Counted from the stretch's first letter, positions 12,001 through 20,042 are shown. The stretch: 64,000 bases of DNA from Sphingomonas sp. Leaf208 (GCF_001421415.1 NZ_LMKH01000035.1:476958-540957); one strand, 5' to 3'. Notes: generated from the letters alone by a model not told the origin. Made by a program: numbers and translations.

Positions 12001-12638
12001 GCATTGCGCAGCGCGCGAAGGGCGAACTGTTCCAGGGCACGCTGTACGGCAAGCTGGAGACCGCATCGGGGATCGTCCTCGATACGCAATTCAGCGCAGG
12101 CGCGTTCGTCGCCAAGACCGATCGCAATGTCGGCTTCGTCGGCACCAGCTATCGTCTGCGCGGCACCGACAACGCGTTGACGGTCGTCAGCGAGGTCGGG
12201 CTCGGCAAGGCGTTCGACCTGTCGATGCTCAAGGTCGGCCCGCGCGTGTCGATGCGCGCCAGCCATATCGGCTTCGGCAAGTCGATCGAGAATGGCGGCG
12301 GACCAGCCCTGTTCGTCGATCGCGACAGCTTCGACAGCCTGCAGGGGCGCGCCGGGCTGGTGCTCAGCGGCAGTGGTTCGTTCCGGCCTTATGCCGCCGC
12401 GAACTACGTCCATGACTTCCAGTCGACGCCGGGCGTGTTCGGCGCGAACTTCGTCGGCGGGATCGGTCCGAACGCGCTGTTCGCGCTGGCCGGGCAGGAC
12501 AAGAACTGGGGCGAGATCAGCGCCGGGCTGACGCTGGTCGGCGACAGCGTCGACATCTCGGTCGGTGCGGACACCACCGTCGAGCGCAAGGACGTGTCGA
12601 ACCAGTCGTACAAGGGCTCGATCAAGTTCCGCTTCTGA
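9048..12638 (+). CDS. Trypsin-like serine protease autotransporter
   Basis: Outer-membrane autotransporter (type Va secretion) with an S1-type protease passenger, about 1196 residues. A long signal peptide ends at about ALPSIAAAQD. The catalytic triad is visible: H121 in FAAHCVN, D210 in GDVAIATLD, S344 in TAGGDSGGPLILD. A glycine- and alanine-rich passenger with beta-helix character follows to about residue 900, then an autotransporter barrel of roughly 290 residues with the terminal phenylalanine signature IKFRF. ATG 9048 is immediately after AAGGGG; GTG 9054 would give better spacing and may be the true start. Monocistronic, with its own promoter and terminator. Substrate unknown; whether the passenger is released is not evident. 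Confidence 0.9.
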   Translation: MNVTTIATSRTRGARTGSRHARAALLTSTALLAAAALPSIAAAQDRLPRPESIAYSSALNPADLVSEPNIVISAPGTPTTAQDPGNGVNGVGQMTISTGGGGVGLCTGTLINPRTVIFAAHCVNENAAGTGAQNPWGYGAQGGGIPIAFGFQQNNRPALLDWFLPTTATGAVNTQQYKTNTANFLYNVNQVVYNADSLKLGLSQNFLQGDVAIATLDTPAANVPTWALLLSALPAPASIGDTSGTGYHVTITGYGRSGQGGTLVGDTNGIDYRRRIAENTIGILGSFDDLNGFLYGSIDGMPQNLYQLDFDDPRRGTAAASPYDFNVFKDAPLAKEGTTAGGDSGGPLILDRTFAKQVVIGVLSGGNRFFNEQPFGAYGTASLHQPLYLFSDYIAANNPYRYAQTKTGDGLWTDASHWVTALDPNYQIIVDGKLVNGVPTTTGAGITGDANKFGQICDQEPGFGIDVCLDIKTNVTYVDGKPVATNGATTSAAAGVAVASKGAPGTVGEGKIVESIAQKTNVDIATLGGSAESIAQAGSIGAGGDAVALAVLSPTLANGLPGASNFVPNNIDPDRTTQRSARYYDVTLSAAGTTTLNSAVTVDKFTVSGSTAKLAVTSAGSLTSLMAINQVTGVVQNDGVISTPGDYFMLSGMLTGSGRINTPFFTSVAGMIAPGTTGTIGTLTIGGNGVLASSTNLLVDLGPNGTSDKLAFAATTFNTAGAATNGIVSLSGRVGFAPVAGYTVRYNDLYTILTAQGGITGAFGAVTPLSAILTPSYVYSANAVQVRILAGQYRNVVDATPVQSAYAGLLDQNRSNYAALSGVYGSLDLQNAATIRSTLEGLAPRAETLKSSLGVASIDTMSRFYRDHIAQIDTRGGLGGTLALIGKPVQVASLMASDLPGGQDTMSDSSGTVLQQGRLPDDMSGFIAGGYIDGKSRSMPGTNPFGGHDKFDGYFAAVGLEKQAGEGGVIGFSFSYTNTDGTTGGIAQRAKGELFQGTLYGKLETASGIVLDTQFSAGAFVAKTDRNVGFVGTSYRLRGTDNALTVVSEVGLGKAFDLSMLKVGPRVSMRASHIGFGKSIENGGGPALFVDRDSFDSLQGRAGLVLSGSGSFRPYAAANYVHDFQSTPGVFGANFVGGIGPNALFALAGQDKNWGEISAGLTLVGDSVDISVGADTTVERKDVSNQSYKGSIKFRF

Positions 12639-12667
12639 TCGGGGGCGGTTAGATCGTTGGAATGGCG

Positions 12668-12700
12668 AAAGGGTCATCCGCTCGTGCGGGTGGCCCTTTT
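12668..12700 (+). terminator. Rho-independent terminator
   Basis: A 14-bp stem with two G-U pairs (12668-12681 with 12686-12699) around the tetraloop TCGT, ending in TTTT. It lies 30 nt past the autotransporter stop and isolates it from the following marR operon. Confidence 0.85.
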
Positions 12701-12808
12701 CGTATTCGCGGCCGAGCTGGCCTGAGATTTGGGGGACTGAACGCTTTCGAGGCGCGTCCATCCACCAGTCCGCTGTCCTCAACTCAACATGCAAAACGCG
12801 CAATTGAC

Positions 12809-12835
12809 TGCCTGGGCAATGGTTGCCATGGCAAC
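12809..12835 (+). promoter_or_regulatory. Probable MarR operator
   Basis: A perfect 14-bp palindrome GTTGCCATGGCAAC (12822-12835) ends 3 nt before the marR start codon, and a second, shorter palindrome TGCCTGGGCA (12809-12818) adjoins it. Both share the half-site TGCC. TTGACT at 12804-12809 may be the -35. The position fits autorepression of the marR-pump operon. Confidence 0.55.
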
Positions 12836-12838
12836 GAC

Positions 12839-13309
12839 ATGGCGTTCTACACCAAATCGGAATTCGGGCCGGACTGCTCGCTTGGCTACCTCGCGCGGCG
12901 GATCCATCAGATCGGGCAGAGCCTGATCGAGCCGGTGTTCGCGGCGGAGGGTCTGTCCGGGACGCAGTGGTCGGCGCTCATGTCCATCCTCGCAGGCCGG
13001 GCGGCGACGTGTGCCGACCTCGCGCGCGATCTTTCGCACGACAAGGGTGCGACGACGCGGCTGGTCGACGCGATGGAGCAGAACGGGTGGGTCACACGGT
13101 CGCGCGCGAGTGACGACCGGCGAGTGCTGAATCTCGAACTGACGGCCGACGGCGAGGCGGTTGCGATCCGGTGTCGCGATAAGATCATAGAATACTGGAA
13201 TACCCTGCTGACGGGCTGGGACCGGGCCGAAATCGAGAAGTTGATCGAACTGATGCAGAAACTCCGCACGACGCTGGACGACGCTCTGACCGAAGGACGC
13301 CGCGCATGA
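12839..13309 (+). CDS. MarR-family repressor of the adjacent efflux operon
   Basis: A 156-residue winged-helix regulator. The recognition region GLSGTQWSALMSILAGRAATCADLARDL and the wing SRASDDRRVLNLELTADGEA fit the MarR family (the D-x-R-D/R-x-x-x-x-x-L-T pattern). ATG 12839 is the only start that leaves the palindrome outside the gene. The gene is the first of a four-gene operon and overlaps the next by ATGA, as emrR precedes emrAB in enterobacteria. By analogy it would release DNA on binding phenolic or hydrophobic compounds; that is inference. Confidence 0.9.
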   Translation: MAFYTKSEFGPDCSLGYLARRIHQIGQSLIEPVFAAEGLSGTQWSALMSILAGRAATCADLARDLSHDKGATTRLVDAMEQNGWVTRSRASDDRRVLNLELTADGEAVAIRCRDKIIEYWNTLLTGWDRAEIEKLIELMQKLRTTLDDALTEGRRA

Positions 13310-14715
13310 AGATTGGCACTGCCCTAGCCCCGATCACGGTGGCGGGGCTGCTCGCGGGATGCGCGATCCCGGCCTCGAAGACTGTCGTGGAGCCGGTATC
13401 GGCCACAGCGTTGGGGCTGGCTCCGGACGCCGCGCCGGTGATCGCGGCCGACTGGTGGCGGTCGTTTGGCGATCCGCAGCTCGATCGGCTGGTGCGCGAT
13501 TCGGTCGCGGGCAGCCCGTCGCTCGATGCGGCGCTGGCACGGGTCGCGCAGGCGCAGGCGGTGCTTTCGACGCGGCGTGCCGACAATGGCCCCGACGTGA
13601 CGCTCGATGCGCAAGAGCAACTCGCGCGGCTGAGCGGTCGCTACACGATCCCGCCGCCCTATGCCGGGTCGACGCGGTTCGTCGGGTCGACCGCGGCGAA
13701 CCTCAGCTGGAACCTCGATCTGTTCGGACGTCAGAAGGCGGCTATCGAGGGTGCTCGGGCGTCGGTGCGCGCGGCTTCGCTCGACGTCGCGGCGGCGCGG
13801 ATGGCGCTTTCGGGGGCGGTCGTGCAGACGTATATCGATCTCGAACGCGCCGAGGCGCAGGCGGGGATCGCGCAGCGGACGATCGCGACGCGCCAGAATT
13901 CGCTGAAGCTGGTGAACGTGCGGATCCGCAACAATCTGGCGAGCAAGCTGGACGCGCAGGCCGCGATGACATTGCTGGCGCAGGCGCGGCAGGCGTTGCT
14001 GCGTGCGCAGGCGGCACAGGTGCTCGCGAAAAATGCGCTGGCGGCGCTGGCCGGGCGTGGTGCGGATTATCCGGCGACGATCGGTGCGACCGCGTTGCGG
14101 CTCGACGCGGCGCTGCCGTTGCCGAAGACCGTGCCGGCCGACCTGCTCGCGCGACGTGCCGATATCGCGGCGGCGCAGGCGCGGATCGAGGCTGCGGCCG
14201 CCGGGCGTCAGGTCGCGCGAAAGGCGTTCTATCCGAACGTCAATCTGGCGGCGCTGGCGGGGTTCCAGGCGGTCGGGCTGGGCAATCTGTTCTCGCTCGA
14301 TGCGGGCACGGTCGGCGTCGGGCCGGCAATCCATCTGCCGATTTTCGACAATGGCCGGTTGAAGGCGGACCTCGCCGGCGCGACCGCGGCGCTCGATCTG
14401 GCGACCGCGGATTACAACGACCGGGTGATCGGCGCGGTGCGCGAGGCGGGCGATGCGGTTGCGCGGATCGGGGCGCTCGACGCGGACCGGCAGCGACAGC
14501 GCGAGGTGGTGCGCGGCTATGCCGAGACCGGGCGGCTTAATGCGATCCGCGTGTCGAGCGGCCTCGATAGCCGGCTCGACCTCGTCGACAACGACGTCCG
14601 TACGCTGGCCGCCGAACAGGCCGATGCCGACCTCGCCGCCGATGCCGCGCAACAGCGCGTGCAGCTCGTGCTGGCGCTGGGTGGTGGTTATGATTTTCAG
14701 GGGATGACGCGATGA
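13306..14715 (+). CDS. NodT/OprM-type outer-membrane efflux lipoprotein
   Basis: TolC-like outer-membrane channel for the EmrAB-type pump encoded just downstream, 469 residues. A lipoprotein signal peptide ends in LLAGC (C20), so the mature protein is anchored by a lipid. Two outer-membrane efflux repeats are visible, each with long alanine- and glutamine-rich coiled-coil stretches, plus the family tryptophan motif ADWWRSFGDPQLDRLVRDS near the mature N terminus and LLARRADIAAAQARIEAA in the second half. ATGA overlaps on both sides show translational coupling with marR and the fusion protein. Confidence 0.92.
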   Translation: MKIGTALAPITVAGLLAGCAIPASKTVVEPVSATALGLAPDAAPVIAADWWRSFGDPQLDRLVRDSVAGSPSLDAALARVAQAQAVLSTRRADNGPDVTLDAQEQLARLSGRYTIPPPYAGSTRFVGSTAANLSWNLDLFGRQKAAIEGARASVRAASLDVAAARMALSGAVVQTYIDLERAEAQAGIAQRTIATRQNSLKLVNVRIRNNLASKLDAQAAMTLLAQARQALLRAQAAQVLAKNALAALAGRGADYPATIGATALRLDAALPLPKTVPADLLARRADIAAAQARIEAAAAGRQVARKAFYPNVNLAALAGFQAVGLGNLFSLDAGTVGVGPAIHLPIFDNGRLKADLAGATAALDLATADYNDRVIGAVREAGDAVARIGALDADRQRQREVVRGYAETGRLNAIRVSSGLDSRLDLVDNDVRTLAAEQADADLAADAAQQRVQLVLALGGGYDFQGMTR

Positions 14716-15875
14716 CCGATACGCAAACGCCGGCGCCCGCCGCGGCTCCGACCGGCAATCCGCGCGCACGAAAGCGCGCGCTGACGATCCTAGGCGTGGT
14801 CGTCGTGATCGGTGCGATCGTGTGGGCGGTGTTCCACTTTCTGCTCGCCGCGCCTGAGCAGGAGACCGATGACGCCTATGTCGCAGGCGACGTGGTGGCG
14901 ATCACCGCGCGCGATCCGGGGCAGGTGACCGCGATCCATGCTGACAACACGCAGGTCGTGATGGCGGGCCAGCCGTTGATCGATCTCGATGCGGCGACTG
15001 CCGATGTCGGCGTGGCCTCGGCGGAGGCGGAACTCGCGCGGGCGGTACGGGCTACGCGGTCCGACTTCTCGAAGGTGAACGAGACCGGGGCCGCGGTCGT
15101 GCAGGCGGAGGCCGAACTGGCGCGGGCGCGGAACGACCTCGCGCGTCGTCGAGGGGCGGCCGCAGAAGGCGCGATCTCGGGCGAGGAACTGAGCCACGCG
15201 GCGGACCAGGTGAAGGTGGCGAGCGCGACGCTGCAACTTGCGCGCAGCCAGCAGGCGCAGTCGCGTAACGGCGTCGTCGGCACCACGGTGTCGAACAACC
15301 CGGCGGTGCTGGCGGCGATCGCGGCCTATCGTCGCGCGGCGATCACGCGGAGCCATATGCACGTTGTTGCGCCGATCGACGGCGTCGTCGCGCAACGCAC
15401 CGTGCAGCTTGGGCAGCAGGTTTCGGCGGGGATGCCGCTGATGGCCGTGGTGCCGCTCGACCGGGTCTGGGTCGATGCGAACTTCCGTGAGACGCAGTTG
15501 CGTGATCTGCGGATCGGGCAGGCAGCGACGGTCACGGCGGACATGTACGGCGATGATTTGGTCTATCATGGCCATGTCGTCGGGCTGGGCGCGGGTAGCG
15601 GGAACGCGTTCGCGCTGCTGCCGCCGCAGAACGCGAGCGGGAACTGGATCAAGATTACCCAGCGCGTGCCGGTGCGGATCGCGCTCGACAAGGGTGAGCT
15701 GCGGCGCAATCCGCTGCGGGTCGGGCTGTCGGTGAACGCGATCGTCGATACGGCGGACAAGTCGGGGACGATGGTCGGGCGACCTGCGGTGGCGGCGTAC
15801 AAGGGGCTCGCGACCGGGCAGGGGGATGCCGCGGTCGATGCGAAGATCCGCCAGATCATTGCGGCTAACCGGTGA
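14712..15875 (+). CDS. EmrA/HlyD-type membrane fusion protein
   Basis: Periplasmic adaptor linking the MFS pump to the outer-membrane channel, 387 residues. One N-terminal membrane segment (about residues 22-44) is followed by ETDDAYVAGDVVAITARDPG, the start of the biotinyl-lipoyl domain typical of EmrA. An alpha-helical hairpin rich in A, E and Q occupies about residues 85-180. The beta-barrel includes VWVDANFRETQLRDLRIGQ, also an EmrA hallmark. Start overlaps the preceding stop (ATGA). A 277-nt gap filled by two repeat elements separates it from the pump gene. Confidence 0.92.
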   Translation: MTDTQTPAPAAAPTGNPRARKRALTILGVVVVIGAIVWAVFHFLLAAPEQETDDAYVAGDVVAITARDPGQVTAIHADNTQVVMAGQPLIDLDAATADVGVASAEAELARAVRATRSDFSKVNETGAAVVQAEAELARARNDLARRRGAAAEGAISGEELSHAADQVKVASATLQLARSQQAQSRNGVVGTTVSNNPAVLAAIAAYRRAAITRSHMHVVAPIDGVVAQRTVQLGQQVSAGMPLMAVVPLDRVWVDANFRETQLRDLRIGQAATVTADMYGDDLVYHGHVVGLGAGSGNAFALLPPQNASGNWIKITQRVPVRIALDKGELRRNPLRVGLSVNAIVDTADKSGTMVGRPAVAAYKGLATGQGDAAVDAKIRQIIAANR

Positions 15876-15917
15876 TGATTTTGCGGTGGCCATTACTTCG
15901 GTGCGGTCCTGCCCTCC

Positions 15918-15974
15918 TTGTTCTCCCGCGAAGGCGGGAGCCCAGTCTGGGTCCCCGCCTTCGCGGGGAAACAA
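15918..15974. repeat. Paired-palindrome element, family D
   Basis: TTGTTCTCCCGCGAAGGCGGGA and TCCCCGCCTTCGCGGGGAAACAA face each other around CCCAGTCTGGG. It sits inside the efflux operon, between the fusion protein and the pump gene, and directly precedes a family E element. Confidence 0.85.
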
Positions 15975-16005
15975 GCTTGGGGCAGTCCACCGCGTTTCAG
16001 GGTGC

Positions 16006-16111
16006 ACCACCCCGGCGGAGGCCGGGGCCCAGTTGGAAAGGTGGTCGTAACGACGCGCTGTCTTTCGTCACCTGCGTCCCCCAACTGGGCCCCGGCCTTC
16101 GCCGGGGTGGT
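16006..16111. repeat. Paired-palindrome element, family E
   Basis: CCACCCCGGCGGAGGCCGGGG with CCCAGTTGG on the left is mirrored by CCAACTGGG and CCCCGGCCTTCGCCGGGG on the right. The centre (GGTCGTAACGACGCGCTG) resembles that of the copy at 30739. Within the operon its hairpins could lower expression of the pump relative to the upstream genes. Confidence 0.85.
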
Positions 16112-16152
16112 GGATTGGTTGGGATTGGGCTCCCTGAACGGAGTGCTACCTG

Positions 16153-17697
16153 ATGGCAGCCCCCTCCGGCCCCGGTCCCGCCCCCCTCGTCGGCGGCTCG
16201 CTCGCGCTCACCGCATTCGCGCTCGCGCTCGGCACCTTCATGCAGGTGCTCGACACGACGATCGCCAACGTCTCGCTGCCCACGATCGCCGGCAATCTCG
16301 GCGTTTCCAGCGACAACTCCACCTGGATCGTCACCGCGTTCGCCGTCGCCAACGGAGTCGCGGTGCCGTTGACCGGGTGGCTGATGGGGCGGTTCGGCGT
16401 GGTGCGGACGTTCTGCGTGTCCGTCTTCCTGTTCACGATCGCGTCGTTCCTGTGCGGGATCGCATGGGACCTGCCGTCGCTGATCGGCTTCCGCATCCTC
16501 CAGGGCGCGGTATCCGGACCGATGATTCCGGGCAGCCAGGCGCTGCTGATCGCGATTTTCCCCGTCCATAAGCGCTCCACCGCGCTCGGCATCTGGTCGA
16601 TGACGACGCTGGTCGCGCCGATCATGGGGCCGATCCTGGGCGGCTACATCTCCGATAACTACCACTGGAGCTGGATTTTCCTGATCAACGTGCCGTTCGG
16701 GATGTTCTGCGCCTTCGTGTGCTGGAACAAGCTCGGCAAGCGCGACACGCCGACGCGGAAACTGCCGATCGATCAGGTCGGGCTGATCCTGCTGGTGATC
16801 TGGGTCGGCGCGCTGCAGATCGTGCTCGATCTCGGCAAGAACGACGACTGGTTCGCCGCCGACCGCATCGTCATCGCCGCGGTCGTCGCCGCGATCGGCT
16901 TTGTCGGCTGGATCATCTGGGAGCTGACCGACGCCAATCCGGCGGTGAACCTGTCGCTGTTCAAGAGCCGCAACTTCACCATCGGGACGATCGCGTTCTG
17001 CCTCGGCTATGCGGTGTTCTTCGCCAACACGCTGCTGCTGCCGCTCTGGTTGCAGACGCAGCTCGGCTACACCGCGACCTGGGCAGGGCTGGTCGCCGCA
17101 CCATCGGGCGCGGTGGCGGTGATCCTGACGCCGTTCGTCGCCCGACTGAGTGGCAAGATCGACGCGCGTATCCTCGCCACGGTTGCGTTCGCCTCGTTCG
17201 GCTACTCCTATTATTTGCGCTCGGGCTATACGACGGGCGCGAGCTTCTACGACCTGATGCTGCCGCTGATGGTGCAGGGGATCGCGATGAGCACGTTCTT
17301 CCTCGCGATGCTGACGATCTCGCTCGACCGTATCCCGGCGGAGCGGCTGCCGTCGGCGACGGGCATCTCGAACTTCGCGCGGATCACCTCGGGCAGCTTC
17401 GCCGCATCGATCATAACGACCGCCTGGGATCGCCGCGAGACGCTCCACCAGAGCCGGTTGTCGGAAGCGATCGGGACCGGTTCGCCGTACCAGATGGCGC
17501 AGGGTGCGCTGACGCGGATGGGGCTGACCGACGTCCAGGCGGCGGGTGCGATCACACGGCAGATGGTGGCGCAGGCGTATCTGCTCGCGTCGACCGACCT
17601 GTTCCGCATCTCGGCCTGGCTGTGCCTGGCAATGGTGATCATCGTCTGGTTCACGCGGCGTGCCAGTCCGCCGCAAGGACCGATCGCGGCGGATTGA
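16153..17697 (+). CDS. EmrB/QacA-type DHA2 multidrug transporter (MFS)
   Basis: Inner-membrane proton-driven drug exporter of the 14-helix DHA2 family, 514 residues. The first helix carries LGTFMQVLDTTIANVSLPTI, the EmrB hallmark, followed by the motif A region GWLMGRFGVVRTF and motif C-like GPILGGYISDNYHWSWIF. About fourteen hydrophobic segments can be counted. It completes a MarR-OMF-MFP-MFS operon. The ribosome-binding site is weak (GGAG 12 nt upstream), and the gene is separated from the fusion protein by two repeats, so it may be expressed at a different level. Confidence 0.93.
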   Translation: MAAPSGPGPAPLVGGSLALTAFALALGTFMQVLDTTIANVSLPTIAGNLGVSSDNSTWIVTAFAVANGVAVPLTGWLMGRFGVVRTFCVSVFLFTIASFLCGIAWDLPSLIGFRILQGAVSGPMIPGSQALLIAIFPVHKRSTALGIWSMTTLVAPIMGPILGGYISDNYHWSWIFLINVPFGMFCAFVCWNKLGKRDTPTRKLPIDQVGLILLVIWVGALQIVLDLGKNDDWFAADRIVIAAVVAAIGFVGWIIWELTDANPAVNLSLFKSRNFTIGTIAFCLGYAVFFANTLLLPLWLQTQLGYTATWAGLVAAPSGAVAVILTPFVARLSGKIDARILATVAFASFGYSYYLRSGYTTGASFYDLMLPLMVQGIAMSTFFLAMLTISLDRIPAERLPSATGISNFARITSGSFAASIITTAWDRRETLHQSRLSEAIGTGSPYQMAQGALTRMGLTDVQAAGAITRQMVAQAYLLASTDLFRISAWLCLAMVIIVWFTRRASPPQGPIAAD

Positions 17698-17830
17698 TCG
17701 CTCCGGTTGTCGTTTTCTCACCACCGGCGGGCCGTCGTACGATTGCCCGCCGATTGAAACGTTATCGCAACCACTTGGCCCCTAACGGTCGCTTTACCAG
17801 ATACGAACTGCCTGTGGGGGGCCAGCTACC

Positions 17831-18106
17831 ATGATGACCAAGAACACCGTTTTGCGGATCGCAGCCGCATGCCTTTTGTCGAGCGCGGCGCCAGTCTGGG
17901 CCGGTACGCCAACTACCTGCATCCAATCGATCAGCACGCCGCGCCTGGTCTGCGACGAAGGGGCGTGCGTGCGCGTCTCGGTCAAGGATCTGTGCGACGC
18001 GGTGCGCGCGTCCTATCCCGTCAAGCGCCGTGCGGTGAAGCCGATCCGCATCGACGACAATCCGGTCCGTACCGAACTGACGCTGCTGATCGCCAGCGTC
18101 AGCTAA
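17831..18106 (+). CDS. Small secreted protein, cysteine-containing
   Basis: A 91-residue protein with a clear Sec signal peptide (hydrophobic LRIAAACLLSSAAPVWAG, cleavage near AWAG). The mature part has four cysteines (TTCIQ, LVCDEGACVRV, DLCDAV), which could form two disulfides in the periplasm, and ends in beta-rich sequence. I do not recognise a family. Its stop overlaps that of the convergent lactonase gene by 3 nt, so no terminator can separate them. The 133 nt upstream presumably hold its promoter. Confidence 0.7.
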   Translation: MMTKNTVLRIAAACLLSSAAPVWAGTPTTCIQSISTPRLVCDEGACVRVSVKDLCDAVRASYPVKRRAVKPIRIDDNPVRTELTLLIASVS

Positions 18107-19149
18107 GCGATGAAGGCGAACGCGGCGCCAGGAACGTGCACTGCGAAGTCGGTCGGCGCGAGCGTCCCGTCCGGCAGGATATCGAGCATCGTCACGCGCT
18201 GATCGCGTTCATGGACGACGATCATCCGGTTTTCCTCTTGCAAGACAATAAAGAAGCGCGGCGATGCGCCTCCGCTGGCGATATGCTGGAGGAGTGTGGG
18301 ATCGCCGCGTTCGTTCAACGCGAAGACCGCGATGCTGTCATGGCCGCGGTTGGAGACGTACAGCCGGTCGCCTGCGGTATTGGCACCGATGTGCGCGATG
18401 ATGTTCGCGCCGTGCCAGCCTGCGGGGAGGGTCGAAACGGACGCGCGGGGCTTCAGATCGCGGCCCTCGACGGTCAGCGCGACGAGCGTGCTATCGAGTT
18501 CACAGGCTAAATACGCCGATTGCGTGTGCTGCTCATGGAACAGCAGGTGTCGTGGCCCCGATCCGGGCACGGCCTTGAGCGCGACGTGCGGCGTGCCGAG
18601 CGTCTGGCGGCCCGCGTCGAATGCAAAGGCGAGCACTTCGTCGGTGCCGAGATCCGCAACATACAGGAACCGATTGTCGAGACCAAAGCCGACCCAGTGC
18701 GCATGCGGCGATTGCTGGCGTTCGTGATCGGGGCCGCTGCCGTCATTGGCGTGCACCGTTGGCTGGCCGATCGGCAAGCCGCTCCGTGGATCCAGCCGAA
18801 ACAGCGAGACGCTCCCGCTCGCATAGTTCGCGACCGCGACGCAGGATTGCGTGCGATCCAGCGCAACGTGGCACGGTGCTGCGCCACCGACCGGGACATG
18901 CGCTAGCCGGATCCAGCCCGAGGCGGTGCGACGGTGTACGCCCAGCGCGCCGTCGTCCTGCTCGTCGACCAGGTAGTGAAGATCGAACCGCGACGAATAG
19001 GTACCGAACGATGCGTTGCGTGCGTCCGCGTAGGGTGCGGCAAGCGTGCCAATTTGATCAAGCGGATAGATGCCCATACCGCCTCCGCCGGCATAGGTGC
19101 CGATCCAGAGGAATTTTGCGGTGTTGGGGTGGGGGTCGGAACGGGTCAT
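18103..19149 (-). CDS. Lactonase-family seven-bladed beta-propeller (Pgl-like)
   Basis: A 348-residue protein of the lactonase family that includes cycloisomerase 2 and 6-phosphogluconolactonase (YbhE type). Family marks are the opening FLWIGTYAGGGG, APCHVALDRTQSCVAVANYASGSVS, SPHAHWVGFGLDNRFLYVADLGTDEV and GSGPRHLLFH. ATG 19149 starts at MTRSDPHPN; an earlier in-frame start adds 14 unlikely residues. No signal peptide, so cytoplasmic. A role in the pentose phosphate or Entner-Doudoroff route is possible but the family is broad. Stops overlap with the convergent secreted-protein gene. Confidence 0.82.
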   Translation of the reverse strand: MTRSDPHPNTAKFLWIGTYAGGGGMGIYPLDQIGTLAAPYADARNASFGTYSSRFDLHYLVDEQDDGALGVHRRTASGWIRLAHVPVGGAAPCHVALDRTQSCVAVANYASGSVSLFRLDPRSGLPIGQPTVHANDGSGPDHERQQSPHAHWVGFGLDNRFLYVADLGTDEVLAFAFDAGRQTLGTPHVALKAVPGSGPRHLLFHEQHTQSAYLACELDSTLVALTVEGRDLKPRASVSTLPAGWHGANIIAHIGANTAGDRLYVSNRGHDSIAVFALNERGDPTLLQHIASGGASPRFFIVLQEENRMIVVHERDQRVTMLDILPDGTLAPTDFAVHVPGAAFAFIA

Positions 19150-19197
19150 CCGTCGGCTTATAACCGGGGTCGGTGCTGCATCGCTTCCCAATTCAGA

Positions 19198-19356
19198 TCA
19201 GCGCTCGATCAGCGCAACCAATTGCTCGCGGTACAGCAACGCCAGTTCTTCGTGCATCCGCGCGATGATCGCGTTCGGCGCCTGAATCGCGAGCACGGAC
19301 TGGTCGTCCATCCGGCGTTCGATCACGGAAGGGTGCGGGAGGAAATCCATTACCAT
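19198..19356 (-). CDS. Small helical protein, 52 residues
   Basis: A short clean reading frame beginning MVMDFLPHPSVIERRMDDQS and ending LALLYREQLVALIER. It is predominantly helical and has the codon bias of its neighbours. An alternative ATG at 19350 would remove two residues. No signal peptide or membrane segment. Function unknown. It lies just upstream of the lactonase gene on the same strand and could share its transcript. Confidence 0.6.
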   Translation of the reverse strand: MVMDFLPHPSVIERRMDDQSVLAIQAPNAIIARMHEELALLYREQLVALIER

Positions 19357-19487
19357 GCTTTTGGCCGCACGATATTGCGGCCGGATTTCGCAACACGGTT
19401 AATCTCGAAATCCCTCCCGGAAGGAGTGTGTTGCGGCAAAATTTCCGAAGGCTGGTATTGGCGTCGGCGTTGCCCTACCGCGGCGTC

Positions 19488-19745
19488 ATGGGCGATCTGG
19501 ATAGACTGGTACCTTCGGGGATAATCGAGCAATGGGTCTATCACCTGCGACGACAGCGTTCGCGGGCGAGCGACGCGATCTGGCTGATAGACCAAGGGTT
19601 TACCCTGCATGACGGGCAGGATGGTATTCCGTCGCACGACGCCACCGCGCGCTGGCGGGCGGAGCAGGAAACCGTGGTCGAGGAAGTGACCGCGTTGCTG
19701 GCGCTCTACGACAAGATCAACCTCGGCAAGGCCGACATCGCCTGA
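19488..19745 (+). CDS. Small conserved-looking protein of unknown function
   Basis: From ATG 19488 the product is 85 residues, starting MGDLDRLVPSGIIEQWVYHL. A GTG or TTG near 19428-19431, directly behind AAGGAG (19421-19426), would add about 20 residues, and I cannot decide between them. The sequence is soluble, with SRASDAIWLIDQGFTLHDGQDG in the middle and a helical end (EEVTALLALYDKINLG). No family recognised. It lies between two minus-strand small genes, which makes this a cluster of orphan genes. Confidence 0.6.
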   Translation: MGDLDRLVPSGIIEQWVYHLRRQRSRASDAIWLIDQGFTLHDGQDGIPSHDATARWRAEQETVVEEVTALLALYDKINLGKADIA

Positions 19746-19766
19746 CATTCCCGGTCGGATGGGCTG

Positions 19767-20042
19767 CTATCCGGCATCACCGTAACTCCGGCGGATCAGG
19801 TCGCCGGTCTGCTCCAGCGACGAGCTTTGCGGTGGTTCGGCATCCGGCATATCGGCGACTAGTTCGGCAGTAGCCGCGAGTTGAAGATGTCGCTCGCTGA
19901 GTACCCGATGCGCGGTATAGGCCGCGTCCGAGCGCGCGGAAACGGCAAGTACCCGTTCCTGCGCCGCTCGGTCTTCATAATACGTGGCCCGATCACGCCA
20001 CGCTGCGGCGTTCGTATCCGTCTGTGCGATGTCGTCGGTCAT
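19767..20042 (-). CDS. Small hydrophilic helical protein
   Basis: A 91-residue charged protein, starting MTDDIAQTDTNAAAWRDRAT. Most of it (YYEDRAAQERVLAVSARSDAAYTAHRVLSERHLQLAATAELV) looks like one long amphipathic helix, possibly a coiled coil, with a proline-rich tail. The AT-rich 90 nt upstream probably carry its promoter. No known family. Codon usage supports a real gene. Confidence 0.65.
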   Translation of the reverse strand: MTDDIAQTDTNAAAWRDRATYYEDRAAQERVLAVSARSDAAYTAHRVLSERHLQLAATAELVADMPDAEPPQSSSLEQTGDLIRRSYGDAG

